A program made the translations under genes and the position numbers. A DNA stretch of 64,000 bases from Flavobacterium sp. H122. GTDB taxonomy: Bacteria; Bacteroidota; Bacteroidia; Flavobacteriales; Flavobacteriaceae. Where the stretch lies: contig NZ_SJZD01000005.1 in NCBI RefSeq assembly GCF_004959765.1, forward strand, positions 113,543 through 177,542, given 5' to 3'. The notes under the pieces were generated by a model that worked only from the letters and a program-made list of their open reading frames with translations, was not told the origin of the DNA and searched no databases. Shown here piece after piece: positions 44,101 through 51,478 of this stretch. Position 1 is the stretch's first letter; each line of letters begins with the position of its first letter.

Positions 44101-44712
44101 ATGTACATCCCTGACCTTTATAAAAACGAAAATCCAAAGGAAATAGAGCAATTCCTTCAGGAAAATGCATTTGCCATTCTAATCAACACCACAAATGATA
44201 AACCTTGGGGAACGCATACACCCCTGTTTTTTGAAAAGGTTGATGACAAACTGATTTTAAGCGGACATATTTCCAGAGAAAATCCACAGGCAGAAAGTTT
44301 ACAAAACGAAGAAGAAGTCTTGGCAATTTTCAACGGGCCCCACACTTATATATCATCTTCCTGGTACGATCATGAAAATGTGCCGACATGGAATTATATT
44401 GCAGTGCATGTTTATGGAAAAATCCGGTTATTGGATTACGAAGAAACGATTTTATCCTTAAAAAAACTGGTAGACAAATTCGAAAAGAAACAAGAAAATC
44501 CACTTCGAGTTGAAAATCTTTCCGAGAAAACCATGCGTCAGGCAAAAGGCATACTTGCTTTTGAAATAACCATCACTGAAATTCAAGCAAAGAAAAAGCT
44601 TTCTCAAAATCGTGACGACAAAAACTATAAAAGCATTATTAGCCATCTGGAAAAATCCAATGATAACAATGACTTGGAAATTGCAAAAGAAATGCAAAAA
44701 AACAGACAATAA
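44101..44712 (+). CDS. PaiB-like FMN-binding protein
   Basis: The protein has 203 residues. The start MYIPDLYKNENPKEIEQFL, LINTTNDKPWGTHTPLFFE, LSGHISRENPQ and YISSSWYDHENVPTWNYIAVHVYG are the PaiB family blocks. PaiB in Bacillus is described as a negative regulator, but the fold is an FMN-binding split barrel and many members may be enzymes. Name and role should therefore be treated with care. Confidence 0.88.
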   Translation: MYIPDLYKNENPKEIEQFLQENAFAILINTTNDKPWGTHTPLFFEKVDDKLILSGHISRENPQAESLQNEEEVLAIFNGPHTYISSSWYDHENVPTWNYIAVHVYGKIRLLDYEETILSLKKLVDKFEKKQENPLRVENLSEKTMRQAKGILAFEITITEIQAKKKLSQNRDDKNYKSIISHLEKSNDNNDLEIAKEMQKNRQ

Positions 44713-44773
44713 AATTCCTTTTTTCTTACTGCAAATTTGAAATTTGTTTTTTGGGATTTGAATTTTAAACTTC

Positions 44774-44781
44774 TACCTTTG
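44774..44781 (+). promoter_or_regulatory. Promoter of the glycosyltransferase-sigma factor pair
   Basis: TACCTTTG fits TAnnTTTG, with a TTG at 44751-44753 giving a 20-bp spacer. The start codon follows 22 bp later. Confidence 0.6.
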
Positions 44782-44803
44782 CACAGCAATTTCAAAAGGA
44801 TTT

Positions 44804-45916
44804 ATGGAGCTATTTTTACTCATTTTATTTTACTTTTTTATAGCAATAGTAACTATCCAAGTAGTTTACTATTTGTTTATTTTTGGTAAGTTTTCTTTCG
44901 CTAAGCCTCAGGAAAGCAAAGAAAAACACATCTCTATATCAGTTGTTGTATGTGCTAAAAATGAGGAGGAAAATTTAAAAACACTTATTCCTATTTTAGC
45001 AAAACAAAACTATCCCAATTATGAAATTATAATCATTGACGATGCCTCTTCAGATGATACCAGATACTTAGTTGAAGATTTTCAAAAAGAAATCCCTAAC
45101 TTAAAGTTGGTTAAAGTTGAAAACAACGAAGCTTTTTGGGGAAATAAAAAATTCGCCCTTACCTTAGGTATTAAAACAGCATCAAAAGATTACTTATTAC
45201 TTACAGATGCTGACTGTTTTCCAAATTCTGAAAATTGGATAAAAGAAATGGCGTCTCATTTCACCATGCATAAAACAATTGTTTTAGGTTATGGAGCTTA
45301 TGAAAAAGAAGAAGGTCTTCTAAATAAATTGATTCGTTTTGAAACTTTATTAACGGCTACACAATACTTTGCATGGGCAAAATTAGGCAGGCCATATATG
45401 GGTGTAGGTCGTAATTTAGCTTACAAGCGCGATGAATTTTTCAAAACCAATGGTTTTATCAATCATATGAAAATCCGTTCTGGTGATGATGATTTATTCA
45501 TAAACGAAGCTTCAGATTCAGAGAATACTGCTATTTGCTATAATCCGGAAAGTTTTACTTATTCAGTACCAAAACAAACTTTTAAAGAATGGTTTATGCA
45601 AAAGAGACGTCATGTCTCAACAGCTAAACATTACAAAGCTTTTGATCGCTCGCAATTAGCTTTATTTTACATTTCGCAATTATTATTCTTCTTAACACCT
45701 ATCACCTTGTTAGCGTTTCAGTTCCAATGGATAATTGTACTAAGCCTAATTGTTTTCCGTTATTTAACAGCTTGGATTTCATTAGGATTTTCAGCAGGAA
45801 AATTAGAAGAAAAAGATGTAATGTACTGGTATCCGGTTTTAGAAATTATTCTTATCTTCACACAACTGAACGTGTTTTTTAAAAATATGACCTCAAAACC
45901 AGTTACTTGGAAATAA
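44804..45916 (+). CDS. Membrane-bound family 2 glycosyltransferase
   Basis: The protein has 370 residues. An N-terminal membrane segment (2-25) is followed by the GT-A domain with SVVVCAKNEEENLKTLIP and IIIDDASSDDT. The metal-binding DAD is in LLTDADCFPNS, the acceptor acid is in GDDDLFINEAS, and QKRRHVSTAKHY stands where the QxxRW motif is expected. C-terminal membrane helices follow. It adds sugar to a lipid- or envelope-bound acceptor. Its end overlaps the start of a sigma factor gene by 10 bp. Confidence 0.88.
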   Translation: MELFLLILFYFFIAIVTIQVVYYLFIFGKFSFAKPQESKEKHISISVVVCAKNEEENLKTLIPILAKQNYPNYEIIIIDDASSDDTRYLVEDFQKEIPNLKLVKVENNEAFWGNKKFALTLGIKTASKDYLLLTDADCFPNSENWIKEMASHFTMHKTIVLGYGAYEKEEGLLNKLIRFETLLTATQYFAWAKLGRPYMGVGRNLAYKRDEFFKTNGFINHMKIRSGDDDLFINEASDSENTAICYNPESFTYSVPKQTFKEWFMQKRRHVSTAKHYKAFDRSQLALFYISQLLFFLTPITLLAFQFQWIIVLSLIVFRYLTAWISLGFSAGKLEEKDVMYWYPVLEIILIFTQLNVFFKNMTSKPVTWK

Positions 45917-46455
45917 AAAATTATATTGACAAAGCAATCAAAGGTGATCAGGTAGCTTTTACCTATTTACTTGATAAGTACTGGAATGAAGTGTATGCCT
46001 TCATGTTACAACGCACAGAAAACGAAACTGATGCTGAAGACATTACTATTGAAACTTTTTCAAAAGCATTTGACAAAATTGCCACTTACAATCCCGAATT
46101 TCAGTTTAACACTTGGTTAATCGCTATTGCCAAGAATGTACATATCGATTTGTTGCGTAAGAAAAAATCAACACTATTCATTGATATTACTGATGAAGAA
46201 GATGATATTGCTTACGGGATAGCTGATGACTCACCATCTGCCGAAGATCAAATTATCACGGAACAAAACCTTAATAGATTACTTCAATTCATAAAGCAGT
46301 TAAAACCCGCTTATCAGGAAGTGATACAAATGCGCTATTTTCAGGAAATGAGCTATCAGGAAATAGCTGACGAACTTAACGAACCTTTAAACAACGTAAA
46401 AATAAAACTGCTTCGCGCTAAGAAATTATTGGCAGAGATTATTGAAAAAGCATAA
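45907..46455 (+). CDS. ECF-type RNA polymerase sigma factor
   Basis: The protein has 182 residues and starts with TTG inside the end of the glycosyltransferase gene. Region 2 spans LLDKYWNEVYAFMLQRTENETDAEDITIETFSKAF. Region 4 is LKPAYQEVIQMRYFQEMSYQEIADEL followed by NNVKIKLLRAKK. No anti-sigma factor gene is adjacent. Coupling to a glycosyltransferase suggests an envelope stress role, by inference. A CAGTCACAGTTCACAGTAAA-type repeat follows it at 46464-46483. Confidence 0.87.
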   Translation: MEIKNYIDKAIKGDQVAFTYLLDKYWNEVYAFMLQRTENETDAEDITIETFSKAFDKIATYNPEFQFNTWLIAIAKNVHIDLLRKKKSTLFIDITDEEDDIAYGIADDSPSAEDQIITEQNLNRLLQFIKQLKPAYQEVIQMRYFQEMSYQEIADELNEPLNNVKIKLLRAKKLLAEIIEKA

Positions 46456-46463
46456 TTTAGTTT

Positions 46464-46483
46464 GCAGTCACAGTTCACAGTAA
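46464..46483. repeat. Interspersed CAGTCACAG-type intergenic repeat
   Basis: GCAGTCACAGTTCACAGTAA belongs to the same loose family as the copies near 5403, 17540 and 38520. Confidence 0.4.
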
Positions 46484-46519
46484 ACACAAAAAACCGTTAA
46501 CTGGAACTGAATAAAATTA

Positions 46520-46527
46520 TATCTTTG
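46520..46527 (+). promoter_or_regulatory. -7 promoter element of the MFS transporter
   Basis: TATCTTTG fits TAnnTTTG. A possible TTG start at 46525 lies within it, so translation more likely begins at ATG 46546. Confidence 0.6.
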
Positions 46528-46545
46528 GCGAAAACCAAAAAACCA

Positions 46546-47790
46546 ATGCAAACCTTCACCCGAGAAGAAAAACTAAAACATTTATTTTCTTTACCTGTAA
46601 TCGTAGCTTCCTTAGGCTATTTTGTTGACATTTACGATTTATTACTATTTGGTATTGTTCGTGTGCCAAGTTTAAAGGATTTAGGATTAAATCCGGATAC
46701 TTCAGGGACATTAATCATGAATTTCCAAATGACAGGCTTGCTTATTGGAGGAATTCTTTGGGGAATTTTAGGAGATAAAAAAGGAAGGCTATCTGTTCTT
46801 TTTGGTTCAATCATTGTTTATTCATTAGCCAATATTGCCTGCGGATTTTTACCACACTATCCGTTTGCAGACAAAACAATGACTTACGCCCTACTCCGCT
46901 TTATTGCCGGTATAGGATTGGCAGGAGAACTTGGAGCGGGAATCACACTGGTTGCCGAATCTCTGCCCAAACAATTACGGGCTATAGGAACCTCTATCGT
47001 AGCCGGATTTGGTTTATTTGGAGCTGTCGTAGCCAACTTAACCGTTGAATTATCAGGAGACTGGACAACCGCCTATTTTATTGGAGGCGGATTAGGGCTA
47101 TTACTCTTATTCTTACGTGTAGGTGTAGTAGAATCAGGAATATATAAAGACATCAAACATTCAGAATCTGTTTCAAAAGGAAATTTTCTTTCTTTTTTCA
47201 CAAATTGGAACCGGTTTGTCCGTTATATAAAATGTATTTTCATTGGTTTGCCAACCTGGTTCTGTATCGGTATTTTAGCCGTAATGGCAAACCAGTTTGC
47301 ACCGGATTTAGGCATAAACAGCATCACTCCCGGAAAAGCAATTATGTGGGCTTATGTTGGAATATCTATAGGTGATTTTGCCAGCGGATTTATTTCACAC
47401 GCGCTTCATTCTCGAAAAAAAGCCATTCTTTACATGATGCTTTTCACTATTCTAGGGGTTGTTTTAATGCTGTACAGTGGTAAAATGACCGAAAACATGT
47501 ATTATTTCTACTGTGTCTGGCTAGGATTAGGAACAGGTTATTGGGCAATGTTTGTAACTGTAGCTTCGGAGCAATTTGGCACTAACATTCGCAGTACAGC
47601 CACCACAACAGTTCCCAATATGGTTCGTGGAATTTTACCTTTAATGCTTATAGGTTTTGATTTTTTCAAAGTTAATCAAGGTGTAATCACTTCAGCAACT
47701 ATAATAGGAATAATGGCTTTTGGCCTAGGAATTTACGCTACTGTGACCATTCGGGAAACACATAATTCCGACTTAGATTTTACCGAATAA
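46546..47790 (+). CDS. MFS transporter (metabolite:H+ symporter-like)
   Basis: The protein has 414 residues with about twelve membrane segments. GYFVDIYDLLLFGIV in helix 1 and GILGDKKGRLSVLFGS in the loop 2-3 region are the major facilitator signature. GIGLAGELGAGITLVAESLP resembles the sugar/organic-acid (MHS, MFS_1) branch. It probably imports a small organic acid or sugar. The start at 46546 was chosen because an earlier TTG overlaps the promoter. Confidence 0.88.
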   Translation: MQTFTREEKLKHLFSLPVIVASLGYFVDIYDLLLFGIVRVPSLKDLGLNPDTSGTLIMNFQMTGLLIGGILWGILGDKKGRLSVLFGSIIVYSLANIACGFLPHYPFADKTMTYALLRFIAGIGLAGELGAGITLVAESLPKQLRAIGTSIVAGFGLFGAVVANLTVELSGDWTTAYFIGGGLGLLLLFLRVGVVESGIYKDIKHSESVSKGNFLSFFTNWNRFVRYIKCIFIGLPTWFCIGILAVMANQFAPDLGINSITPGKAIMWAYVGISIGDFASGFISHALHSRKKAILYMMLFTILGVVLMLYSGKMTENMYYFYCVWLGLGTGYWAMFVTVASEQFGTNIRSTATTTVPNMVRGILPLMLIGFDFFKVNQGVITSATIIGIMAFGLGIYATVTIRETHNSDLDFTE

Positions 47791-47838
47791 TTAAAGTTTT
47801 AAGAGAAATTTTATCATTTTATCTGTTTTAACAAAATT

Positions 47839-47856
47839 TTGGCACAATTTTTTCAT
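47839..47856 (+). promoter_or_regulatory. Possible sigma-54-like -24 element before tonB-type gene
   Basis: TTGGCACAATTTTTTCATGC has a perfect TTGGCAC -24 box, but at the -12 position it reads TTTC where TTGC is expected. It lies 55-72 bp before the ATG at 47911. Confidence 0.25.
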
Positions 47857-47910
47857 GCAGTTAATTACATCAGTAAAAGATTATTAATTAACTATAAAAA
47901 CCGAAAAATT

Positions 47911-48732
47911 ATGTCTAAGTTAAACATCAACAAAACAGAGTGGTTAGAACTTGTTTTTGAAGGAAAAAACAAAGCGTACGGAGCGTACCAATTACGTCAG
48001 GAAGACGGAACAACAACCACTAAAGCATTTTTAAGCGCCTTGATAACACTAACAGGATTAGCTTTATTACCTGTATTATTAAGTTCTTTTGCTGATAAAT
48101 CAGTAACAATTGATAAACCTGAATTTGACGACCCATTAGTGGTTACAGAAGTAATCCTTCCTAAAAAAGAAGAACAAAAGAAAATAGAACAACAAATTAA
48201 AAAAGCGGAATTTATAGCTCCCAAAACTGAAAATTTGGTTAATCCAAATGTAGTTGATGCCGTAAAAGCACCGGAAACAGAATTTACAAAACCACAAGAT
48301 GTAGGCAAACCAATTTCTGACAATCCATTGGCTTTAAATGGAAGTACTACCGGAAGCTCAACAGGGACAACAACAGAGCCAACTCCAAAAATTGAAACGC
48401 CTAAAGCACCTGAAGGACCTGTATCAATGGCTGTTTTAGAAAAAAACCCAATGTTTCCAGGTGGTGTTGATGCGTTTTTAAGAATTGTAGGCAACCGTTT
48501 TCAGGCACCTGAAATGGAAGAAAGCAATACTGTAAAAATCATTGTATTCTTTGTAGTAGAAACAGATGGGACAATTTCTAACATAACCGTTCCAAGAAGC
48601 CCTGGATATGGTTTGGATAAAGAAGCTATTCGAGTTTTAAAATCTATCAAAACAAAATGGGAACCGGGTATTTTTCAAGGACAGCCTGTAAGAACACAAT
48701 ATTCACTTCCAATCACTGTACAGGTGAATTAA
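47911..48732 (+). CDS. tonB: Energy transducer TonB
   Basis: The protein has 273 residues from ATG 47911; a TTG at 47839 is less likely. The N-terminus NKTEWLELVFEGKNKAYGAYQLR precedes a membrane anchor (about 36-55), as in Bacteroidota TonB. A Lys/Glu/Pro-rich periplasmic linker follows, and the TonB C-terminal domain (about 180-273) has FFVVETDGTISNITVPRSPG and KTKWEPGIFQGQPVRTQYSLPI. It would transmit proton-motive force to outer-membrane receptors. No exbB or exbD is adjacent. Confidence 0.92.
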   Translation: MSKLNINKTEWLELVFEGKNKAYGAYQLRQEDGTTTTKAFLSALITLTGLALLPVLLSSFADKSVTIDKPEFDDPLVVTEVILPKKEEQKKIEQQIKKAEFIAPKTENLVNPNVVDAVKAPETEFTKPQDVGKPISDNPLALNGSTTGSSTGTTTEPTPKIETPKAPEGPVSMAVLEKNPMFPGGVDAFLRIVGNRFQAPEMEESNTVKIIVFFVVETDGTISNITVPRSPGYGLDKEAIRVLKSIKTKWEPGIFQGQPVRTQYSLPITVQVN

Positions 48733-48755
48733 AATCTAAACACCAAACCAAGAAG

Positions 48756-48786
48756 CCATCACAAAGTAAAGTTTGTGGTGGTTTTT
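48756..48786 (+). terminator. Intrinsic terminator after tonB
   Basis: CCATCACAAA pairs with TTTGTGGTGG (one G-T pair) around GTAAAG, followed by T5. Confidence 0.85.
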
Positions 48787-48809
48787 CTTTAAAAAACAGT
48801 ATGCCTTTT

Positions 48810-49427
48810 TTATTTAACAGTCCATTTACCATTAATCTTTTTTCCAATTACCATATTCAAATACCCGCATTTAGAACCACAATAATATTCATATAAAAAA
48901 ATTGCTTCTGTAAAATCACCATTAAATACAATGTTTGAAAAAATTACATTTGCATAATATTTATCATCTCTATTTGAATTTAAAATTTCATCAGATATTT
49001 TTTCTTTTAGTCTGACCAAATTACTTTTCTTAATGGTTAGATTTTTAAGATTTACAACTTTAGTTTCGCTAAATTCTTTTGGTATTTTTTTAAAAAGTGA
49101 ATTTGAAACATCTTTTTTGAAATATTTTTTTTCATGAAACAAAAGATTTGAATTTACTAATGTATCTTCAACATAAATATTCAAGACACAAGTACCCTTT
49201 TCATAACATCTCTCATTACTTCTCAAACTATCATTAAATCTTATATCATATTCAAAATTATTTTCTGACTCTTTTCTTTCCAAAACAGGAAAAGATAAGA
49301 TTGGTTTAAGATCATTAATTACTAGTTGAAACAATTCTAACGAATTAACCTCGTTTTTTTCCTTTTCATTTTCACATGAAATCAAAAGAAAACACAATAA
49401 TAGAAAAAATAACTTAACAATTTTCAT
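48810..49427 (-). CDS. Hypothetical lipoprotein
   Basis: The protein has 205 residues. The signal MKIVKLFFLLLCFLLISC ends in a lipobox with Cys18, followed by a Glu/Lys/Asn-rich linker. A paired CYEKGTC and, near the C-terminus, YYCGSKCGYLNMV could form disulfides or bind metal. No family is recognised. It is convergent with tonB and divergent from lipA. Confidence 0.78.
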   Translation of the reverse strand: MKIVKLFFLLLCFLLISCENEKEKNEVNSLELFQLVINDLKPILSFPVLERKESENNFEYDIRFNDSLRSNERCYEKGTCVLNIYVEDTLVNSNLLFHEKKYFKKDVSNSLFKKIPKEFSETKVVNLKNLTIKKSNLVRLKEKISDEILNSNRDDKYYANVIFSNIVFNGDFTEAIFLYEYYCGSKCGYLNMVIGKKINGKWTVK

Positions 49428-49484
49428 AAACCTATTTTAATCAAATATAACAAATAAACAAATCCACGTATCAACAACAATGCT

Positions 49485-49492
49485 TATCTTTG
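49485..49492 (+). promoter_or_regulatory. -7 promoter element of lipA
   Basis: TATCTTTG fits TAnnTTTG, 18 bp before the ATG at 49511. Confidence 0.6.
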
Positions 49493-49510
49493 CAGTGAAA
49501 TTAATGCAAT

Positions 49511-50383
49511 ATGGAAACAGCAACAGCTTCAAATATATTACCTACCGGAAAACCTAAATGGTTAAAAGTAAAATTACCTATTGGTGAAAAATATACCGAA
49601 TTACGTGGTTTAGTTGACAAGTACAAGCTTAACACCATCTGTACTTCAGGAAGTTGCCCTAATATGGGAGAATGCTGGGGTGAAGGCACAGCTACTTTTA
49701 TGATTTTAGGAAATGTATGTACACGCTCTTGCGGGTTTTGTGGAGTAAAAACGGGTCGCCCAGAAGATGTAGAATGGGATGAACCTGAAAAAGTAGCGCG
49801 TTCCATTAAAATAATGAAAATCAAACATGCGGTAATCACCAGTGTTGACCGTGATGATTTAAAAGACATGGGGTCTATCATTTGGGCTGAAACAATTAAA
49901 GCAATCCGCAGAATGAATCCTCAAACCACACTTGAAACGCTTATCCCAGATTTTCAAGGCGTGGAACGGATTATTGACCGAATTGTAGAAGCTAATCCTG
50001 AAGTGGTTTCCCACAACATGGAGACTGTGCGTCGATTAACTAGAGAAGTACGTATCCAAGCAAAATACGACCGTAGTTTAGCTGTTTTAAAATACTTAAA
50101 AGACCAAGGTATTCGTCGTACAAAATCAGGAATCATGCTGGGTCTTGGTGAAACTCAAGAAGAAGTATATGAAACCATACGTGATATCCGCAATCAAAAT
50201 GTAGATATCATCACTATTGGCCAATACTTACAACCAAGTAAAAAACACTTACCTGTTAAACGTTACGTTACTCCTGAAGAATTTGCAGATTATGAGAAAT
50301 TCGCAAAAGATTTAGGATTCCGTCATGTTGAAAGCGGCGCATTGGTTCGTTCAAGCTATCACGCAGAAAAACATATTCTTTAA
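49511..50383 (+). CDS. lipA: Lipoyl synthase
   Basis: The protein has 290 residues and is a radical SAM enzyme that inserts two sulfurs into octanoyl groups. The auxiliary cluster Cys44, Cys49 and Cys55 lie in CTSGSCPNMGEC, and the radical SAM cluster Cys70, Cys74 and Cys77 lie in CTRSCGFC. The C-terminal RSSYHAE supplies the conserved Ser ligand. It is cytoplasmic. A hairpin-type repeat (50390-50431) separates it from gap. Confidence 0.96.
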   Translation: METATASNILPTGKPKWLKVKLPIGEKYTELRGLVDKYKLNTICTSGSCPNMGECWGEGTATFMILGNVCTRSCGFCGVKTGRPEDVEWDEPEKVARSIKIMKIKHAVITSVDRDDLKDMGSIIWAETIKAIRRMNPQTTLETLIPDFQGVERIIDRIVEANPEVVSHNMETVRRLTREVRIQAKYDRSLAVLKYLKDQGIRRTKSGIMLGLGETQEEVYETIRDIRNQNVDIITIGQYLQPSKKHLPVKRYVTPEEFADYEKFAKDLGFRHVESGALVRSSYHAEKHIL

Positions 50384-50389
50384 TATAGT

Positions 50390-50431
50390 TTTGAAGTTTA
50401 AGGTTCAAAGTTCTTAACTTTAAACTTCAAA
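50390..50431. repeat. Inverted repeat between lipA and gap
   Basis: TTTGAAGTTTAAGGTT (50390-50405) and AACTTTAAACTTCAAA (50416-50431) are inverted repeats with one mismatch around a 10-bp centre. There is no T-run, so it is probably an interspersed element or an mRNA-stabilising structure. Confidence 0.75.
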
Positions 50432-50450
50432 CTATTAAACCATAAGCAAA

Positions 50451-51449
50451 TTGAAAATTAGAATTGCCATTAACGGATTTGGTCGTATTGGAAGAAACCT
50501 TTTCCGATTATTAGTAAACCATCCGCATATTGAAATTGTTGCAATAAATGATATTGCCGACAATAAAACAATGGCACATCTTTTAAAATACGACAGCATT
50601 CACGGTATTTTACCAAGTGACGTTTCACATAACGAAAAAGCAATAGTAATTGACGGAAAGGAATATCTTTTCTTTCATGAAAGAGAAATCAACAATCTCA
50701 ATTGGACTGATCATGCTATAGATTTTGTTATTGAAAGTACTGGAAAGTACAAGACTTACGAAGATATCCACAAACATATTGAAGCTGGTGCTAAAAAAGT
50801 AATACTTTCCGCTCCTGCTGAAGTTGACACTATCAAAACCGTAGTTCTGGGGGTAAATGAAAGTATTATTGACGGTACGGAACTTATAATTTCGAATGCC
50901 AGCTGTACAACAAACAACGCCGCTCCTATGATTAAAGTCATTCAGGAATTATGCGGTATTGAACAGGCTTACATAACCACTGTTCACTCTTACACTACCG
51001 ACCAGAGCCTGCATGACCAGCCGCACAAGGATCTCCGCAGAGCACGTGCTGCAGCACAGTCTATCGTACCTACAACAACCGGAGCGGCCAAGGCCTTGAC
51101 AAAGATTTTTCCAGAACTTGACGGAAAAATAGGAGGATGCGGCATTCGTGTACCGGTTCCGGATGGATCACTTACCGATATAACTTTTAATGTCAAACGT
51201 GAAGTTACTATAGAAGAAATCAATCATGCATTCAAAAAAGCTTCTGAAAATCATTTAAAGGGTATTTTAGCATATACAGAAGACCCTATAGTTTCTGTTG
51301 ACATTCAAGGAAATAGAAACTCCTGCTTATTTGATGCACAACTTACTTCTGTAATTGACAAGATGGTAAAAGTAGTTGGATGGTACGATAACGAGATAGG
51401 CTATTCTTCAAGAATTATTGACTTAATTAATCATTTAACCAAAAAATAG
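50451..51449 (+). CDS. gap: Glyceraldehyde-3-phosphate dehydrogenase, type I
   Basis: The protein has 332 residues. INGFGRIGRNLFR binds NAD, AINDI at the end of strand 2 favours NAD(H), and the catalytic Cys152 is in SNASCTTNNAAPM. The phosphate-site motif RAAAQSIVPTTTGAAKA and the final WYDNEIGYSSR are intact. The start is TTG: the in-frame codons upstream run into TAA at 50436. It performs the oxidative step of glycolysis, or its reverse. It ends only 29 bp before the histidine kinase gene. Confidence 0.95.
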   Translation: MKIRIAINGFGRIGRNLFRLLVNHPHIEIVAINDIADNKTMAHLLKYDSIHGILPSDVSHNEKAIVIDGKEYLFFHEREINNLNWTDHAIDFVIESTGKYKTYEDIHKHIEAGAKKVILSAPAEVDTIKTVVLGVNESIIDGTELIISNASCTTNNAAPMIKVIQELCGIEQAYITTVHSYTTDQSLHDQPHKDLRRARAAAQSIVPTTTGAAKALTKIFPELDGKIGGCGIRVPVPDGSLTDITFNVKREVTIEEINHAFKKASENHLKGILAYTEDPIVSVDIQGNRNSCLFDAQLTSVIDKMVKVVGWYDNEIGYSSRIIDLINHLTKK

Positions 51450-51478
51450 TTATATTTAAGGAATTTTTGAAGCTCCCT

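Noticed and set aside
47997-48494. 165-codon minus-strand frame opposite tonB
   Set aside because: It lies wholly inside tonB and its Pro/Ser/Val-rich translation mirrors the repetitive linker of tonB; no start signal or family.
49501-49881. 126-codon minus-strand frame opposite lipA
   Set aside because: The lipA motifs on the other strand are unequivocal and the frame has no family.
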